Assembly (NCBI GenBank): GCA_944474755.1
Contig: OX104115.1
Coordinates: 37,397,080 to 37,461,079, forward strand
Origin: Limnoperna fortunei
Lineage: Eukaryota > Mollusca > Bivalvia > Mytilida > Modiolidae
Direction: 5' to 3'
Length of the DNA stretch: 64,000 bases
The notes below the pieces were generated by a model. The model searched no databases and had not been told where the DNA came from. It was given only the letters and a program-made list of their open reading frames with translations. Made by a program: the position numbers and the translations under genes. Below are positions 45,426-56,799 of this stretch, in pieces. Positions within the stretch are counted from its first letter, which is position 1, and each line of letters starts with the position of its first letter.

Positions 45426-46832
45426 AATAATTAAAATTTACGTTTCCCGAAACGTTGAAGTCGCCTCCCGTTCCGCACTTTTGACCGAGTAGAGGGAACT
45501 AAAAGTCAAGAGCACAACTTCATAACATGAGCTTTCAGTTGGCCAAGTTTCATTTCGATCGGTTAAAAGATGAGCGAGAAAACGAGCAAACTTTAAAACG
45601 GCCGCCATTTTGAAACCGGAAGTCGGACAAAAAATTTTTTTTGCAAAAATGCTCAGGATAGTTAGCTGTATCAGTATGCCAATTTTCATTGAAATTGCTC
45701 TGGCCATAACTGAGATCTGACAACGGCCGCCATTTTGTAAAACTTTAAAACGGCCGCCATTTTGAAACCGGAAGTCGGACAAAAATTTTAAAAATAGTGG
45801 CACACTCAGGGTATCATAAGCTACCTGTATACCAAATTTCGTTTAAATCGGATGACGTTTAAATTTTTACAGTTTTAGGGGGGTGGTGTTCTGATGGCGG
45901 CCATTTTGAAATGTCGGTCGCGTCAAATTTTTTTTTGCAAAAATGCTCGGGATAGGGAGCTGTATCATTATACCAATTTTCATTGAAATTGCTTTGGCAA
46001 TTACTGAGATCTGACAACGGCCGTAATTTTTTTTCAACGGCGGCCATTTTAAAAATGGCGGTCATTTTGAAAATTTCAAAAGTGGATTGCACAACTTCAG
46101 GTCACCCTTATTATGTTCCCAAAGTTTCATTTCGATCGGTTAAAAGATGAGCGAGAAAACGAGCGGACAACATTGCGAGGGGAAAAAGGAAAACATAAGA
46201 AATATGAAAATAATAATAATAAAATTTACGTTTCCCGAAACGTTGAAGTCGCCTCCCGTTCCGCACTTTTGACCGAGTAGAGGGAACTAAAAGTCAAGAG
46301 CACAACTTCATAACATGAGCTTTCAGTTGGCCAAGTTTCATTTCGATCGGTTAAAAGATGAGCGAGAAAACGAGCAAACTTTAAAACGGCCGCCATTTTG
46401 AAACCGGAAGTCGGACAAAAAATGGTTTTTGCAAAAATGCTCAGGATAGTTAGCTGTATCAGTATACCAATTTTCATTGAAATTGCTCTGGCCATAACTG
46501 AGATCTGACAACGGCCGCCATTTTTTTTCAACGGCGGCCATTTTGAAAATGGCGGCCATTTTGAAAATTTCAAAAGTGGATTGCACAACTTCAGGTCACC
46601 CTTATTATTTTCCCAAAGTTTCATTTCGATCGGTTAAAAGATGAGCGAGAAAACGAGCGGACAACATTGCGAGGGGAAAAAGGAAAACATAAGAAATATG
46701 AAAATAATAATAATAAGAAACGGAGTAAAAACAATAAGTCGCCCGACACTTCGTGGTCGGCGACTTAATAATAATAATAAGAAACGGAGTAAAAACAATA
46801 AGTCGCCCGACACTTCGTGGTCGGCGACTTAA
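45426..46832 (+). repeat. A cassettes A16-A17 and two stem-loops
   Basis: A full A copy is followed by a shortened one that lacks the central GGGGGGTGGTGTTCGGATGG part (about 46216-46710). Type-a stem-loops follow at 46736-46766 and 46800-46830. Non-coding. Confidence 0.83.
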
Positions 46833-48459
46833 TTAAAATTTACGTTTCCCGAAACGTTGAAGTCGCCTCCCGTTCCGCACTTTTGACCGAGTAGAGGGAA
46901 CTAAAAGTCAAGAGCACAACTTCATAACATGAGCTTTCAGTTGGCCAAGTTTCATTTCGATCGGTTAAAAGATGAGCGACAAAACGAGCAAACTTTAAAA
47001 CGGCCGCCATTTTGAAACCGGAAGTCGGACAAAAATTTTTTTTTGCAAAAATGCTCAGGATAGTTAGCTGTATCAGTATACCAATTTTCATTGAAATTGC
47101 TCTGGCCATAACTGAGATCTGACAACGGCCGCCATTTTGTAAAACTTTAAAACGGCCGCCATTTTGAAACCGGAAGTTGGACAAAAATTTTGAAAATAGT
47201 GGCACACTCAGGGTATCATAAGCTACCTGTATACCAAATTTCGTTTAAATCGGATGACGTTTAAATTTTTACAGTTTTAGGGGGGTGGTGTTCGGATGGC
47301 GGCCATTTTGAAATGTCGGCCGCGTCAAATTTTTTTTGCAAAAATGCTCGAGATAGCGAGCTGTATCAGTATACCAATTTTCATTGAAATTGCTTTGGCA
47401 ATTACTGAGATCTGACAACGGCCGTCATTTTTTTTCAACGGCGGCCATTTTGAAAATGGCGGCCATTTTGAAAATTTCAAAAGTGGATTGCACAACTTCA
47501 GGTCACCCTTATTATGTTCCCAAAGTTTCATTTCGATCGGTTAAAAGATGAGCGAGAACACGAGCGGACAACATTGCGAGGGGAAAAAGGAAAACATAAT
47601 AATAATAATAATTAAAATTTACGTTTCCCGAAACGTTGAAGTCGCCTCCCGTTCCGCACTTTTGACCGAGTAGAGGGAACTAAAAGTCAAGAGCACAACT
47701 TCATAACATGAGCTTTCAGTTGGCCAAGTTTCATTTTCGATCGGTTAAAGATGAGCGAGAAAACGAGCAAACTTTAAAACGGCCGCCATTTTGAAACCGG
47801 AAGTCGGACAAAAAATTTTTTTAGCAAAAATGCTCAGGATAGTTAGCTGTATCAGTATACCAATTTTCATTGAAATTGCTCTGGCCATAACTGAGATCTG
47901 ACAAACGGCCGCCATTTTGTAAAACTTTAAAACGGCCGCCATTTTGAAACCGGAAGTCGGACAAAACATTTTTAAATAGTGGCACACTTAGGGTATCATA
48001 AGCTACCTGTATACCAAATTTCGTCTAAATCGGATGACGTTTAAATTTTTACATTTTTAGGGGGGTGGTGTTCGGATGGCGGTCATTTTGAAATGTCGGC
48101 CGCGTCAAATTTTTTTTTGCAAAAATGCTCGGGATAGTTAGCTGTACCAGTATACCAATTTTCATTGAAATTGCTTTTGGCAATTACTGAGATCTGACAA
48201 CGGCCGTCATTTTTTTTAACGGCGGCCATTTTGAAAATGGCGGCCATTTTGAAAATTTCAAAAATGGATTGCACAACTTCAGGTCACTCTTAACATGTTC
48301 CCAAAGTTTCGTTTCGATCGGTTAAAAGATGAGCGAGAAAACGAGCGGACAACATTGCGAGGGGAAAACATAAGAAATATGAAAATAATAATAATAATAA
48401 TAATAATAAGAAACGGAGTAAAAACAATAAGTCGCCCGACACTTCGTGGTCGGCGACTT
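46833..48459 (+). repeat. A cassettes A18-A19 and one stem-loop
   Basis: Two full A copies are followed by a type-a stem-loop at 48429-48459. A19 has several one-base indels relative to other copies (for example near 47735, 47905 and 48176), which break the recurring open frames. That argues against those frames being translated. Confidence 0.83.
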
Positions 48460-50219
48460 AATTAAAATTTACGTTTCCCGAAACGTTGAAGTCGCCTCCC
48501 GTTCCGCACTTTTGACCGAGTAGAGGGAACTAAAAGTCAAGAGCACAACTTCATAACATGAGCTTTCAGTTGGCCAAGTTTCATTTCGATCGGTTAAAAG
48601 ATGAGCGAGAAAACGAGCAAACTTTAAAACGGCCGCCATTTTGAAACCGGAAGTCGGACAAAAATTTTTTTTTGCAAAAATGCTCAGGATAGTTAGCTGT
48701 ATCAGTATACCAATTTTCATTGAAATTGCTCTAGCCATAACTGAGATCTGACAACGGCCGCCATTTTGTAAAACTTTAAAACGGCCGCCATTTTGAAACC
48801 GGAAGTCGGACAAAAATTTTGAAAATAGTGGCACACTCAGGGTATCATAAGCTACCTGTATACCAAATTTCGTTTAAATCGGATGACGTTTAAATTTTTA
48901 CAGTTTTAGGGGGGTGGTGTTCGGATGGCGGCCATTTTGAAATGTCGGCCGCGTCAAATTTTTTTTTGCAAAAATGCTCGAAATAGGGAGCTGTATCAGT
49001 ATACCAATTTTCATTGAAATTGCTTCGGCAATTACTGAGATCTGACAACGGCCGTCATTTTTTTTCAACGGCGGCCATTTGGAAAATGGCGGCCATTTTG
49101 AAAATTTCAAAAGTGGATTGCACAACTTCAGGTCACCCTTATTATGTTCCCAAAGTTTCATTTCGATCGGTTAAAAGATGAGCGAGAAAACGAGCGGACA
49201 ACATTGCGAGGGGAAAAAGGAAAACATAAGAAATATGAAAATAATAATAATAATAATAAAATTTACGTTTCCCGAAACGTTGAAGTCGCCTCCCGTTCCG
49301 CACTTTTGACCGAGTAGAGGGAACTAAAAGTCAAGAGCACAACTTCATAACATGAGCTTTCAGTTGGCCAAGTTTCATTTCGATCGGTTAAAAGATGAGC
49401 GAGAAAACGAGCAAACTTTAAAACGGCCGCCATTTTGAAACCGGAAGTCGGACAAAAAATTTTTTTTGCAAAAATGCTCAGGATAGTTAGCTGTATCAGT
49501 ATACCAATTTTCATTGAAATTGCTCTGGCCATAACTGAGATCTGACAACGGCCGCCATTTTGTAAAACTTTAAAACGGCCGCCATTTTGAAACCGGAAGT
49601 CGGACAAAAATTTTGAAAATAGTGGCACACTCAGGGTATCATAGGCTACCTGTATACCAAATTTCGTTTAAATCGGATGACGTTTAAATTTTTACAGTTT
49701 TAGGGGGGTGGTGTTCGGATGGCGGCCATTTTGAAATGTCGGCCGCGTCAAATTTTTTTTTGCAAAAATGCTCGGGATAGGGAGCTGTATCAGTATACCA
49801 ATTTTCATTGAAATTGCTTTGGCAATTATTGAGATCTGACAACGGCCGTCATTTTTTTTCAACGGCGGCCATTTTGAAAATGGCGGCCATTTTGAAAATT
49901 TCAAAAGTGGATTGCACAACTTCAGGTCACCCTTATTATGTTCCCAAAGTTTCATTTCGATCGGTTAAAAGATGAGCGAGAAAACGAGCGGACAACATTG
50001 CGAGGGGAAAAAGGAAAACATAAGAAATATGAAAATAATAATAATAATAATAATAAGAAACGGAGTAAAAACAATAAGTCGCCCGACACTTCGTGGTCGG
50101 CGACTTAATAATAAGAAACGGAGTAAAAACAATAAGTCGCCCGACACTTCGTGGTCGGCGACTTAATAAGAAACGGAGTAAAAACAATAAGTCGCTCGAC
50201 ACTTCGTGGTCGGCGACTT
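48460..50219 (+). repeat. A cassettes A20-A21 and three stem-loops
   Basis: Two full A copies are followed by type-a stem-loops at 50076, 50134 and 50189. The last has GTCGCTCG in the left arm, a single uncompensated change (C to T). Confidence 0.83.
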
Positions 50220-51235
50220 AATAATTAAACTTTACGTTTCCCGAAACGTTGAAGTCGCCTCCCGTTCCGCACTTTTGACCGAGTAGAGGGAACTAAAAGT
50301 CAAGAGCACAACTTCATAACATGAGCTTTCAGTTGGCCAAGTTTCATTTCGATCGGTTAAAAGATGAGCGAGAAAACGAGCAAACTTTGAAACGGCCGCC
50401 ATTTTGAAACCGGAAGTCGGACAAAAATTTTTTTTTGCATAAATGCTCAGGATAGTTAGCTGTATCAGTATACCAATTTTCATTGAAATTGCTCTGGCCA
50501 TAACTGAGATCTGACAACGGCCGCCATTTTGTTAAACTTTAAAACGGCCGCCATTTTGAAACCGGAAGTCGGACAAAACATTCTTAAATAGTGGCACACT
50601 GAGGGTATCATAAGCTACCTGTATACCAAATTTCGTCTAAATCGGATGACGTTTAAATTTTTACATTTTTAGGGGGTGGTGTTCGGATGGCGGCCATTTT
50701 GAAATGTCGGCCGCGTCAAATTTTTTTTTGCAAAAATGCTCGGGATAGTAAGCTGTACCAGTATACCAATTTTCATTGAAATTGCTTTGGCAATTACTGA
50801 GATCTGACAAAGGCCATCATTTTTTTCAACGGCGGCCATTTTGAAAATTTCAAAAGTGGATTGCACAACTTCAGGTCACCCTTAACATGTTCCCAAAGTT
50901 TCATTTCGATCGGTTAAAAGATGACGAGAAAATGAGCGGACAACATTGCGAGGGGAAAACATAAGAAATATGAAAATAATAATAATAAGAAACGGAGTAA
51001 AAACAATAAGTCGTCCGACACTTCGTGGTCGGCGACTTAATAATAAGAAACGGAGTAAAAACAATAAGTCGCCCGACACTTCGTGGTCGGCGACTTAATA
51101 ATAATAATAAACGGTGCAAAAACAATAAGTCGCGAAAACTTCGTTTTTGGCGACTTAATAATATTAATAAGAAACGGTGCAAAAACAATAAGTCGCCAAA
51201 ACTTCGTTTTTGGCGGCTTAATAATAATGATAATT
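50220..51235 (+). repeat. A cassette A22 and four stem-loops
   Basis: A full A copy is followed by two type-a stem-loops (51008-51038 with one C to T change; 51066-51096). Two of another type follow at 51127-51156 and 51190-51219, with right arms TTTTTGGCGACTT and TTTTTGGCGGCTT and leader AAACGGTGCAAAAACAATA. Confidence 0.83.
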
Positions 51236-51833
51236 AAAAATAATGTGTTGGGATGCCAACACAGAGGTCGCCCAAAATCCCCATGGATAGTATTGCGTTC
51301 CAGTAAGGACATTAAGATGTACCTACATATCAAATTTCATTCAAATCGGACAACGTTTAAAATTTGACGCATTTTTGGCGGCCATTTTGAAACGCCAGGT
51401 TGAAAAAAAATTCTGAATTTGGATTTCCACTCTATACACTTAAATCCATCTCCACACCAAATTTTGTTGAAATCCGAGCACGTTAAATGTCATCGACATC
51501 GCAAAACATTGAAAATTATACACGTTTTTGGCGGACATTTTGAAACCCGACGTCAGAGAAAAAAATTAAAGGTAGCGTTTCACTCGAAATACCAACATCT
51601 ACCACCATACAAAATTTCGTTGAAATCGGACCACGGAAAAATTTTTGCTATTTTTGGGTGGGTGTCGTCATGCGGCAGCCATTTTCAAATGACGGCCATT
51701 ATCAAAATTCTGACTATTGACTTCACCCCTCTATACGTCGATCTACAACTGTGCCAAGTTTCATTTGATTCTATTAAGGCGTCTCTGAGAAATGTGTCGG
51801 ACAATTTCACGGTCTAGAAAAAGTGGAAACCGA

Positions 51834-51903
<70 letters not shown>

Positions 51904-51965
51904 GTAATAATAATAATACTAAACGGTGCAAAAACAATAAGTCGCCAAAACGAAGCGACTTAATA
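51236..51965 (+). repeat. Cassette G, last of the array
   Basis: The opening hairpin TGTGTTGG/CCAACACA is at 51244-51263 and tag GGTCGCCCAAAAT at 51266-51278. The body is diverged, with GGCGGCCATTTTG and GGCGGACATTTTG boxes. The end phrase is CCAAGTTTCATTTGATTC ... TCTCTGAGAAATGTGTCGG. A long (AAT)n (51836-51915) and a short stem-loop AAGTCGC/GCGACTT (51939-51961) follow. The repeat array ends here. Most diverged of the set, so probably oldest (inference). Confidence 0.75.
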
Positions 51966-52226
51966 ATAAGGACTATATTGTCTGTGCTCTCATTATGGCA
52001 GTGCCTACTCCATATTCCATAACTCAAATTTCAATAGAAAAACTTTGATAGAAAGAATGGCCATTTTTTTCCTGCATGTTACTCGAATTACAAATGACCT
52101 TACAAAATCAGAATATAATGATTAATTTTTTTTACACATTTTCTGGAAAAGTGGTTATTTGCCGTCGACTATGTATTTTAAAAAAATGCATCATATTTAA
52201 AATAAGCCAGGTTGAGCAAAAACATT
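51966..52226 (+). other. Unassigned AT-rich sequence
   Basis: This is the first non-cassette DNA to the right of the array. I see no gene, RNA or repeat. Confidence 0.5.
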
Positions 52227-52380
52227 TAAGGATTGTTTTCAATTGCTGGTTGGATTATTAGATATAGACGACTTTGGGTCGGTTTACGCCAATAAAGCGC
52301 CAAGCTGTTTATGTACCGGGTAAACCCACCCAAAGTCGTCTATATTCAATAATCTAACCAGCAATTGAAAACAATTCTTA
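52227..52380. repeat. Foldback palindrome 1
   Basis: The arms are about 60 bp and nearly perfect inverses. The left arm includes GGATTGTTTTCAATTGCTGG and ATATAGACGACTTTGGGT. The right arm ends CCAGCAATTGAAAACAATTC. The central spacer is about 30 bases. It forms a long hairpin and has no coding capacity. It lies in a unit of about 400 bp that is repeated once to the right. Confidence 0.85.
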
Positions 52381-52628
52381 TATTTTAAATTCAATATTAT
52401 GAAAAGAAATAACAAAAACAATATTTAACAATTAGTTAAATAATATTTTCAGTGTCAATTTTTAGTGTCGACGCTTGTTGTTTGCGGAGGAATTCATGTT
52501 TAGTCAAACGTCATCAATACATATGACGTCAAGAATCAGCCACGTTCTTAAATACCAAGTTAGTTAAACGAAATAACCAATGTTGCTCAGCTGTTGAGTA
52601 TTTAATGGAAATTAAAATATTAAGAATA

Positions 52629-52771
52629 TTAAGGATTGTTTTCAATTGTTGGTTAGATTATTGGATATAAACGCCTTTGGGTCAATTTACGCTGAATAAA
52701 CCGCGAAGCGTAAATCGATCCAAAGTCGTTTATATCAAATAACCTAACCAACAATGAAAACAAACCTAATT
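52629..52771. repeat. Foldback palindrome 2
   Basis: This is a diverged copy of the palindrome at 52227, about 403 bp away. Arms include GGATTGTTTTCAATTGTTGG and ATATAAACGCCTTTGGGTC, with a right arm containing CCAAAGTCGTTTATATC. The flank to its right (to about 53020) is homologous to 52381-52628, including TGTTGTTTGCGGAGGAATTC-like and GTCATCAATACAT segments. Confidence 0.8.
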
Positions 52772-53020
52772 TTTTAAATTCTATAGTAAAAATTAAGTAA
52801 CAAGAACAATATTTTACAAGTAATCAAATATTATTTGCAGTTCACAATTTTAGTTTTGTCACTTGTTGTTTGCAGAACAATTCATGTATAGACAACGTCA
52901 TCAATACATCTTATTATGGCGTCACAATCAGTCACGTGCTGAAAAACCAAGTTAGGTTATACGAAATAAACATTTTTGCTCATGTATTTAGTATTTAAAA
53001 GAATTTAAAATATCTAAAAA

Positions 53021-53857
53021 TATTCATATGTTATGTTACTACTACTGAGAATAACTGAATAATCTTAACAATTAATCTTAACAGAAATGCTAATGTGCAC
53101 ACAGCTAATAACAAAAAATTAATAAAATTTATAAATGAAATGTCATTCAAAATGTTAAGTGCCGGCAGTAGGTGCAAGACGCCAACCATAATTGACAAGA
53201 CTGGCGGTTTACCCGCTTAAGTTCAAGGGTTTTGCCTAATAATCCCACCTCCGCGAACAATTGGACAAAGTGGTGAATATGATGTTACAAATTAAACTAA
53301 TTAAAATCACTAGACGAACTTATTCAAATATTATAAACATTGGAATAAATAACTTTCTTCTTGATTTTTCGTAGATAAAATTGTACTCAACATATTAAAA
53401 ATTGCAACCGAGCTCTGTTTTGTTGATCCGTGTATTATAATATTTCAGCTGCATTCAGGACGTGCAGAATTTAGAAAACAATATATCAACAAGGAAAACG
53501 TGATTGACCAACACAAATAAAAATGACAGGTACTCAAAAGGTATAGAATATAACGAAACTCTACAAAAGCTTTTTTATCGTAAAAGAAGCATGACACTGT
53601 CCAAACACGCAACACGTTATGCTTGACTATACCTCTCCCAACGACATGAATGACCCTATCCGCCATCTGAGGAAATTACTAGGAAAACAAAATAATAATC
53701 TAAAGTGACAAAGACGTAAAACTAGATAAAGAATGTAAAGAACTGATAACAACAAAATAAAGATGACCAAAAGAGATCAAATAAAACTATAAATGTAAAA
53801 CAAATACAACTGTGAATATTCTACGGTTTTAAAATATGGTGATACATTTGTATCAAG
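53021..53857. other. 3' flank of the STAND gene, no gene seen
   Basis: This is AT-rich sequence with a GC-richer island at about 53160-53262 (GGCGGTTTACCCGCTTAAG). I cannot identify the island. A 73-codon minus frame at 53445-53666 has no recognisable feature. Confidence 0.4.
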
Positions 53858-56508
53858 CTAATGTTTGTTTGACTCAGCTTGTAGCAAGTTAGCAATAGAT
53901 ACGTGTCTTTGTTTTAAAGCGAGTACTGCTGGCAGTTGTCCGTTTGTGTCTTGACAGCTTTTAGCATTGCTATTAACTAATATCTGCACAACAGCCTTAT
54001 GTCCTCCAAAGGCGGCAGCGTGTAGCGGCGTTTGCTTGTCAACGTCACACTTATTTATAAGAGACCCATTTCTTGCCAGCAACAGTTTGACAATTTCGGG
54101 GTACCCCTTCCTGCATGCGTAAAGTAGAGGTGAAATTTCTGTCTCGTTACACATTGAAACATCTGCATTTTTCGATATGAGATGGGTAACTACATCTGTA
54201 TGACCTTCCCTACATGCTACATGTAAAGGGGAATCTTTCCATTGATTGCAAAGCAACACATCTGCTCCATTTTCAATTAGTAAAATTACAATATCTAAAT
54301 GGCCATGTTTACATGCGACATATAGCGGTGATCGATTTTGTCTGTCACATGCATTTACTTTTGACTTCGATTGGAGCAAAATCTTAACAATTTCGTAGTT
54401 TCCTTTTTCACTGGCGATATATAAAGGTGATTTATTGTCAGAATCACATTGGTTAATATTTTCTCCAATTGAATGCATCTCCTTGCAGATTTTCTCTACG
54501 ATCTTTGTTTTTCCTTCATAACATGCAATCCAAAGTGATGATTTACCGCTTGCGTCACGATGTAATATTTTGGCGTTTTTTCGCATAAGGATGTCAACAA
54601 TGTTCTCATACCCTTCTTTACATGCAATATATAAGGGAGAGTGTCCTTCATTGTCGCATGTATTTACATTTGCATTATTATTTATTAAAACATCCGTAAG
54701 TAACGTGTGTCCTTTTTCAACAGCATAAAACAACGGCGTTTTACCTCGTTTATCACATTTGTTGACAAGACTTCCATTTTTTCGCAATAATCGTTCTGTG
54801 ATAAGTTTATGACCACCTGCACAAGAAACGTGAAGCGGAGTCTGCCCCTCAGTATCACACTTTGACACGTCGGCATTTTTTTCAATCAGCAAGTCCACTA
54901 TCTTATGGTGGCCTTCGTCACAAGCAGCATAGAGGGGTGAACGTGCTTTATTATCGCAGAGAGATATATCTGCGTTTTTGTCTAACAGTAGCTGAACGGC
55001 GTTTTTGTTGCCCATCAAGGATGCTACAAAAACTGCAGATCTTCCAAATGCATCAGTATCGTTCACACCTGAATTCATTTCGATTAGCAATTCTATAATA
55101 TCTGTGTAACCTTCCCATGCGGCTTCAATAAGTGGCAAAGACGTTTTGTAAGACCTAAAAAAATCCTTCGATTTAAGACTACTGTAATCATCTTCAGGTG
55201 TATTCACAATATTTACATTACTTTCGTTTTGCGTGAGCAATGCAAGCGGTTGTTCTTTATCTGCTTGCTTAAACTGTTTGAGACTATCTCCTATTTGTGT
55301 CCGATTACTCTTGAGGAAACTGCAGAAAATACTTCTGTAACTATTGTCTTTCAACTGAACGTTATGAAATAAACTGTAGAAATTTCCATTTTTTAAATCA
55401 TTTAATAAACGATTAAAATATCTTTCTTTGTAATCCTTATGAAGTAAAATTCTCTGCGACCTGGGATCTGTTTCTATTGCCGATTGGCTTTCAAAGGAAT
55501 AACGTTCCCCGATAAAAATACTGGATGCATGGTCTATGAAGAAACTTTTGTGAGTTTCACCACAGATATTGGCAGCAATATCGTAAATATCTTTGTGGAT
55601 GAAATTATATGCGTTGCCAGCTTTGTTCACATAATATGTCTTTTCTGTGATATCTGTGAGAAACAATTCCTTGTCTAGTTTTAAATTAAGCTCGTCCAGA
55701 CTATATTGCCATGCATCTTTTTTACTTGATGGAGCATCGTCTGTAAACCATTTAATTTTAATTTCATTATCGAATAAAGTGCATAATGTTATGACAAAGA
55801 ACTGCAAAGGGTCGTCTTTCTGCAATCTTTTTATATCCTTTTCAATGAAAGAATACGGCTGAATAAACATATGTTTTATTTCTAATAGTGCTTTTCCTTC
55901 GCATAATCTACATAAGAAAGTATAATAAGCTTGATCACATTTTAATTCTTCGATGGCGCAGTTATCCCACAAAATAGCAATTATATCTGATTTTTCCTTG
56001 TCAGTTAAAGGATAGTCTGAGAGATTTAATTTATACTTGTCTAGTATCCTTAGAGGATTAAATCTTTTATCATGATATATCTTTGCTTCGCAGGCAATTA
56101 ATAGTTTGGTTGTACTTTGTTTTATGTGCTTACTGGCCGAAAATTGTAAACCAGGTTCAAGTATGACCTGAATGTTTGCTATTCGGGATGCCCATATATC
56201 AATGTCGTCTTGATTTATTTGATCTTTTCCACAAAAATCATCTAAGACAAATACTTGTTTTCTCACTGGATTGTAGTAGATTTGTATATCAGAAGGTCCC
56301 ATGACAATTGGAATTATATCAAACCCCTCTACTTGCCACATACGTAAAGCAATGTGACGAAGTATCGAAGATTTTCCGTTTCCAGAACTCCCAGCTAACA
56401 ATACACAATTTGATGTACGCAGATGGTCTTCTACTCTTTGCATCGCATTTGTCTGTATAACATTTATATCCTGCTCTAACCAGTCTTTTATACGTTGTTG
56501 GTGAATTT
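53858..56508 (-). CDS. STAND NTPase with ankyrin repeats, last exon
   Basis: This is the terminal coding exon of an intron-containing gene. From its first Met (56443) there are 861 codons, but the frame stays open to a splice acceptor (TTCTTCTAG) ending at 56509, and the protein continues from the upstream exon. The P-loop GSSGNGKS is at residues 18-25 (counted from that Met) and the Walker B VFVLDD at 64-69. A helical NTPase and winged-helix-like region runs to about 430. About 13 ankyrin repeats fill 435-861 (TPLHVSCAGGH-type units of 33-34 residues, one of 37). The layout is that of the novel-STAND (nSTAND3-like) proteins expanded in bivalves and other invertebrates, which are thought to act as ligand-sensing switches in innate immunity (family knowledge). 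The ligand is unknown. No stop, frameshift or missing motif is seen. Confidence 0.88.
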
Positions 56509-56799
56509 CTAGAAGAAAAGAATATCTTTAATATTTACCTAAATGTGTGGTGACCTTCTATTAATTGCATATTTGAAAACTTGATACACATTTAAGTAGC
56601 ATTTATTGAAAGTATTTTAAATGTGGATATATGTATAAAGAAAACAAACGTTATATTTGAACTTTTAACCGTTTATCCAAGCTTCTGACACCTGTATTAG
56701 CTGCGAAACATTATTTTCCTACCTTAAAGAAACCATGCTTACTTTCGAAGGGTAATCGCCAATAAATTGAAAAAACCTTTGAATTTGAAATTTTTTAAC

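Noticed and set aside
2099..51817. Dozens of recurring 60-170 codon frames (for example those reading SNFNENWYTD or MAAVLKFARFLAHLLTDRNE) as a protein family
   Set aside because: They exist on both strands and in several frames of the same repeats, are broken by one-base indels in some copies, and carry no start or codon signal. Their conservation is that of the DNA repeat.
53160..53262. tRNA gene
   Set aside because: No cloverleaf with A and B boxes could be laid out.
53445..53666. 73-codon minus frame with a hydrophobic stretch
   Set aside because: No homology, splice or start context, and it lies in the 3' flank of the STAND gene.
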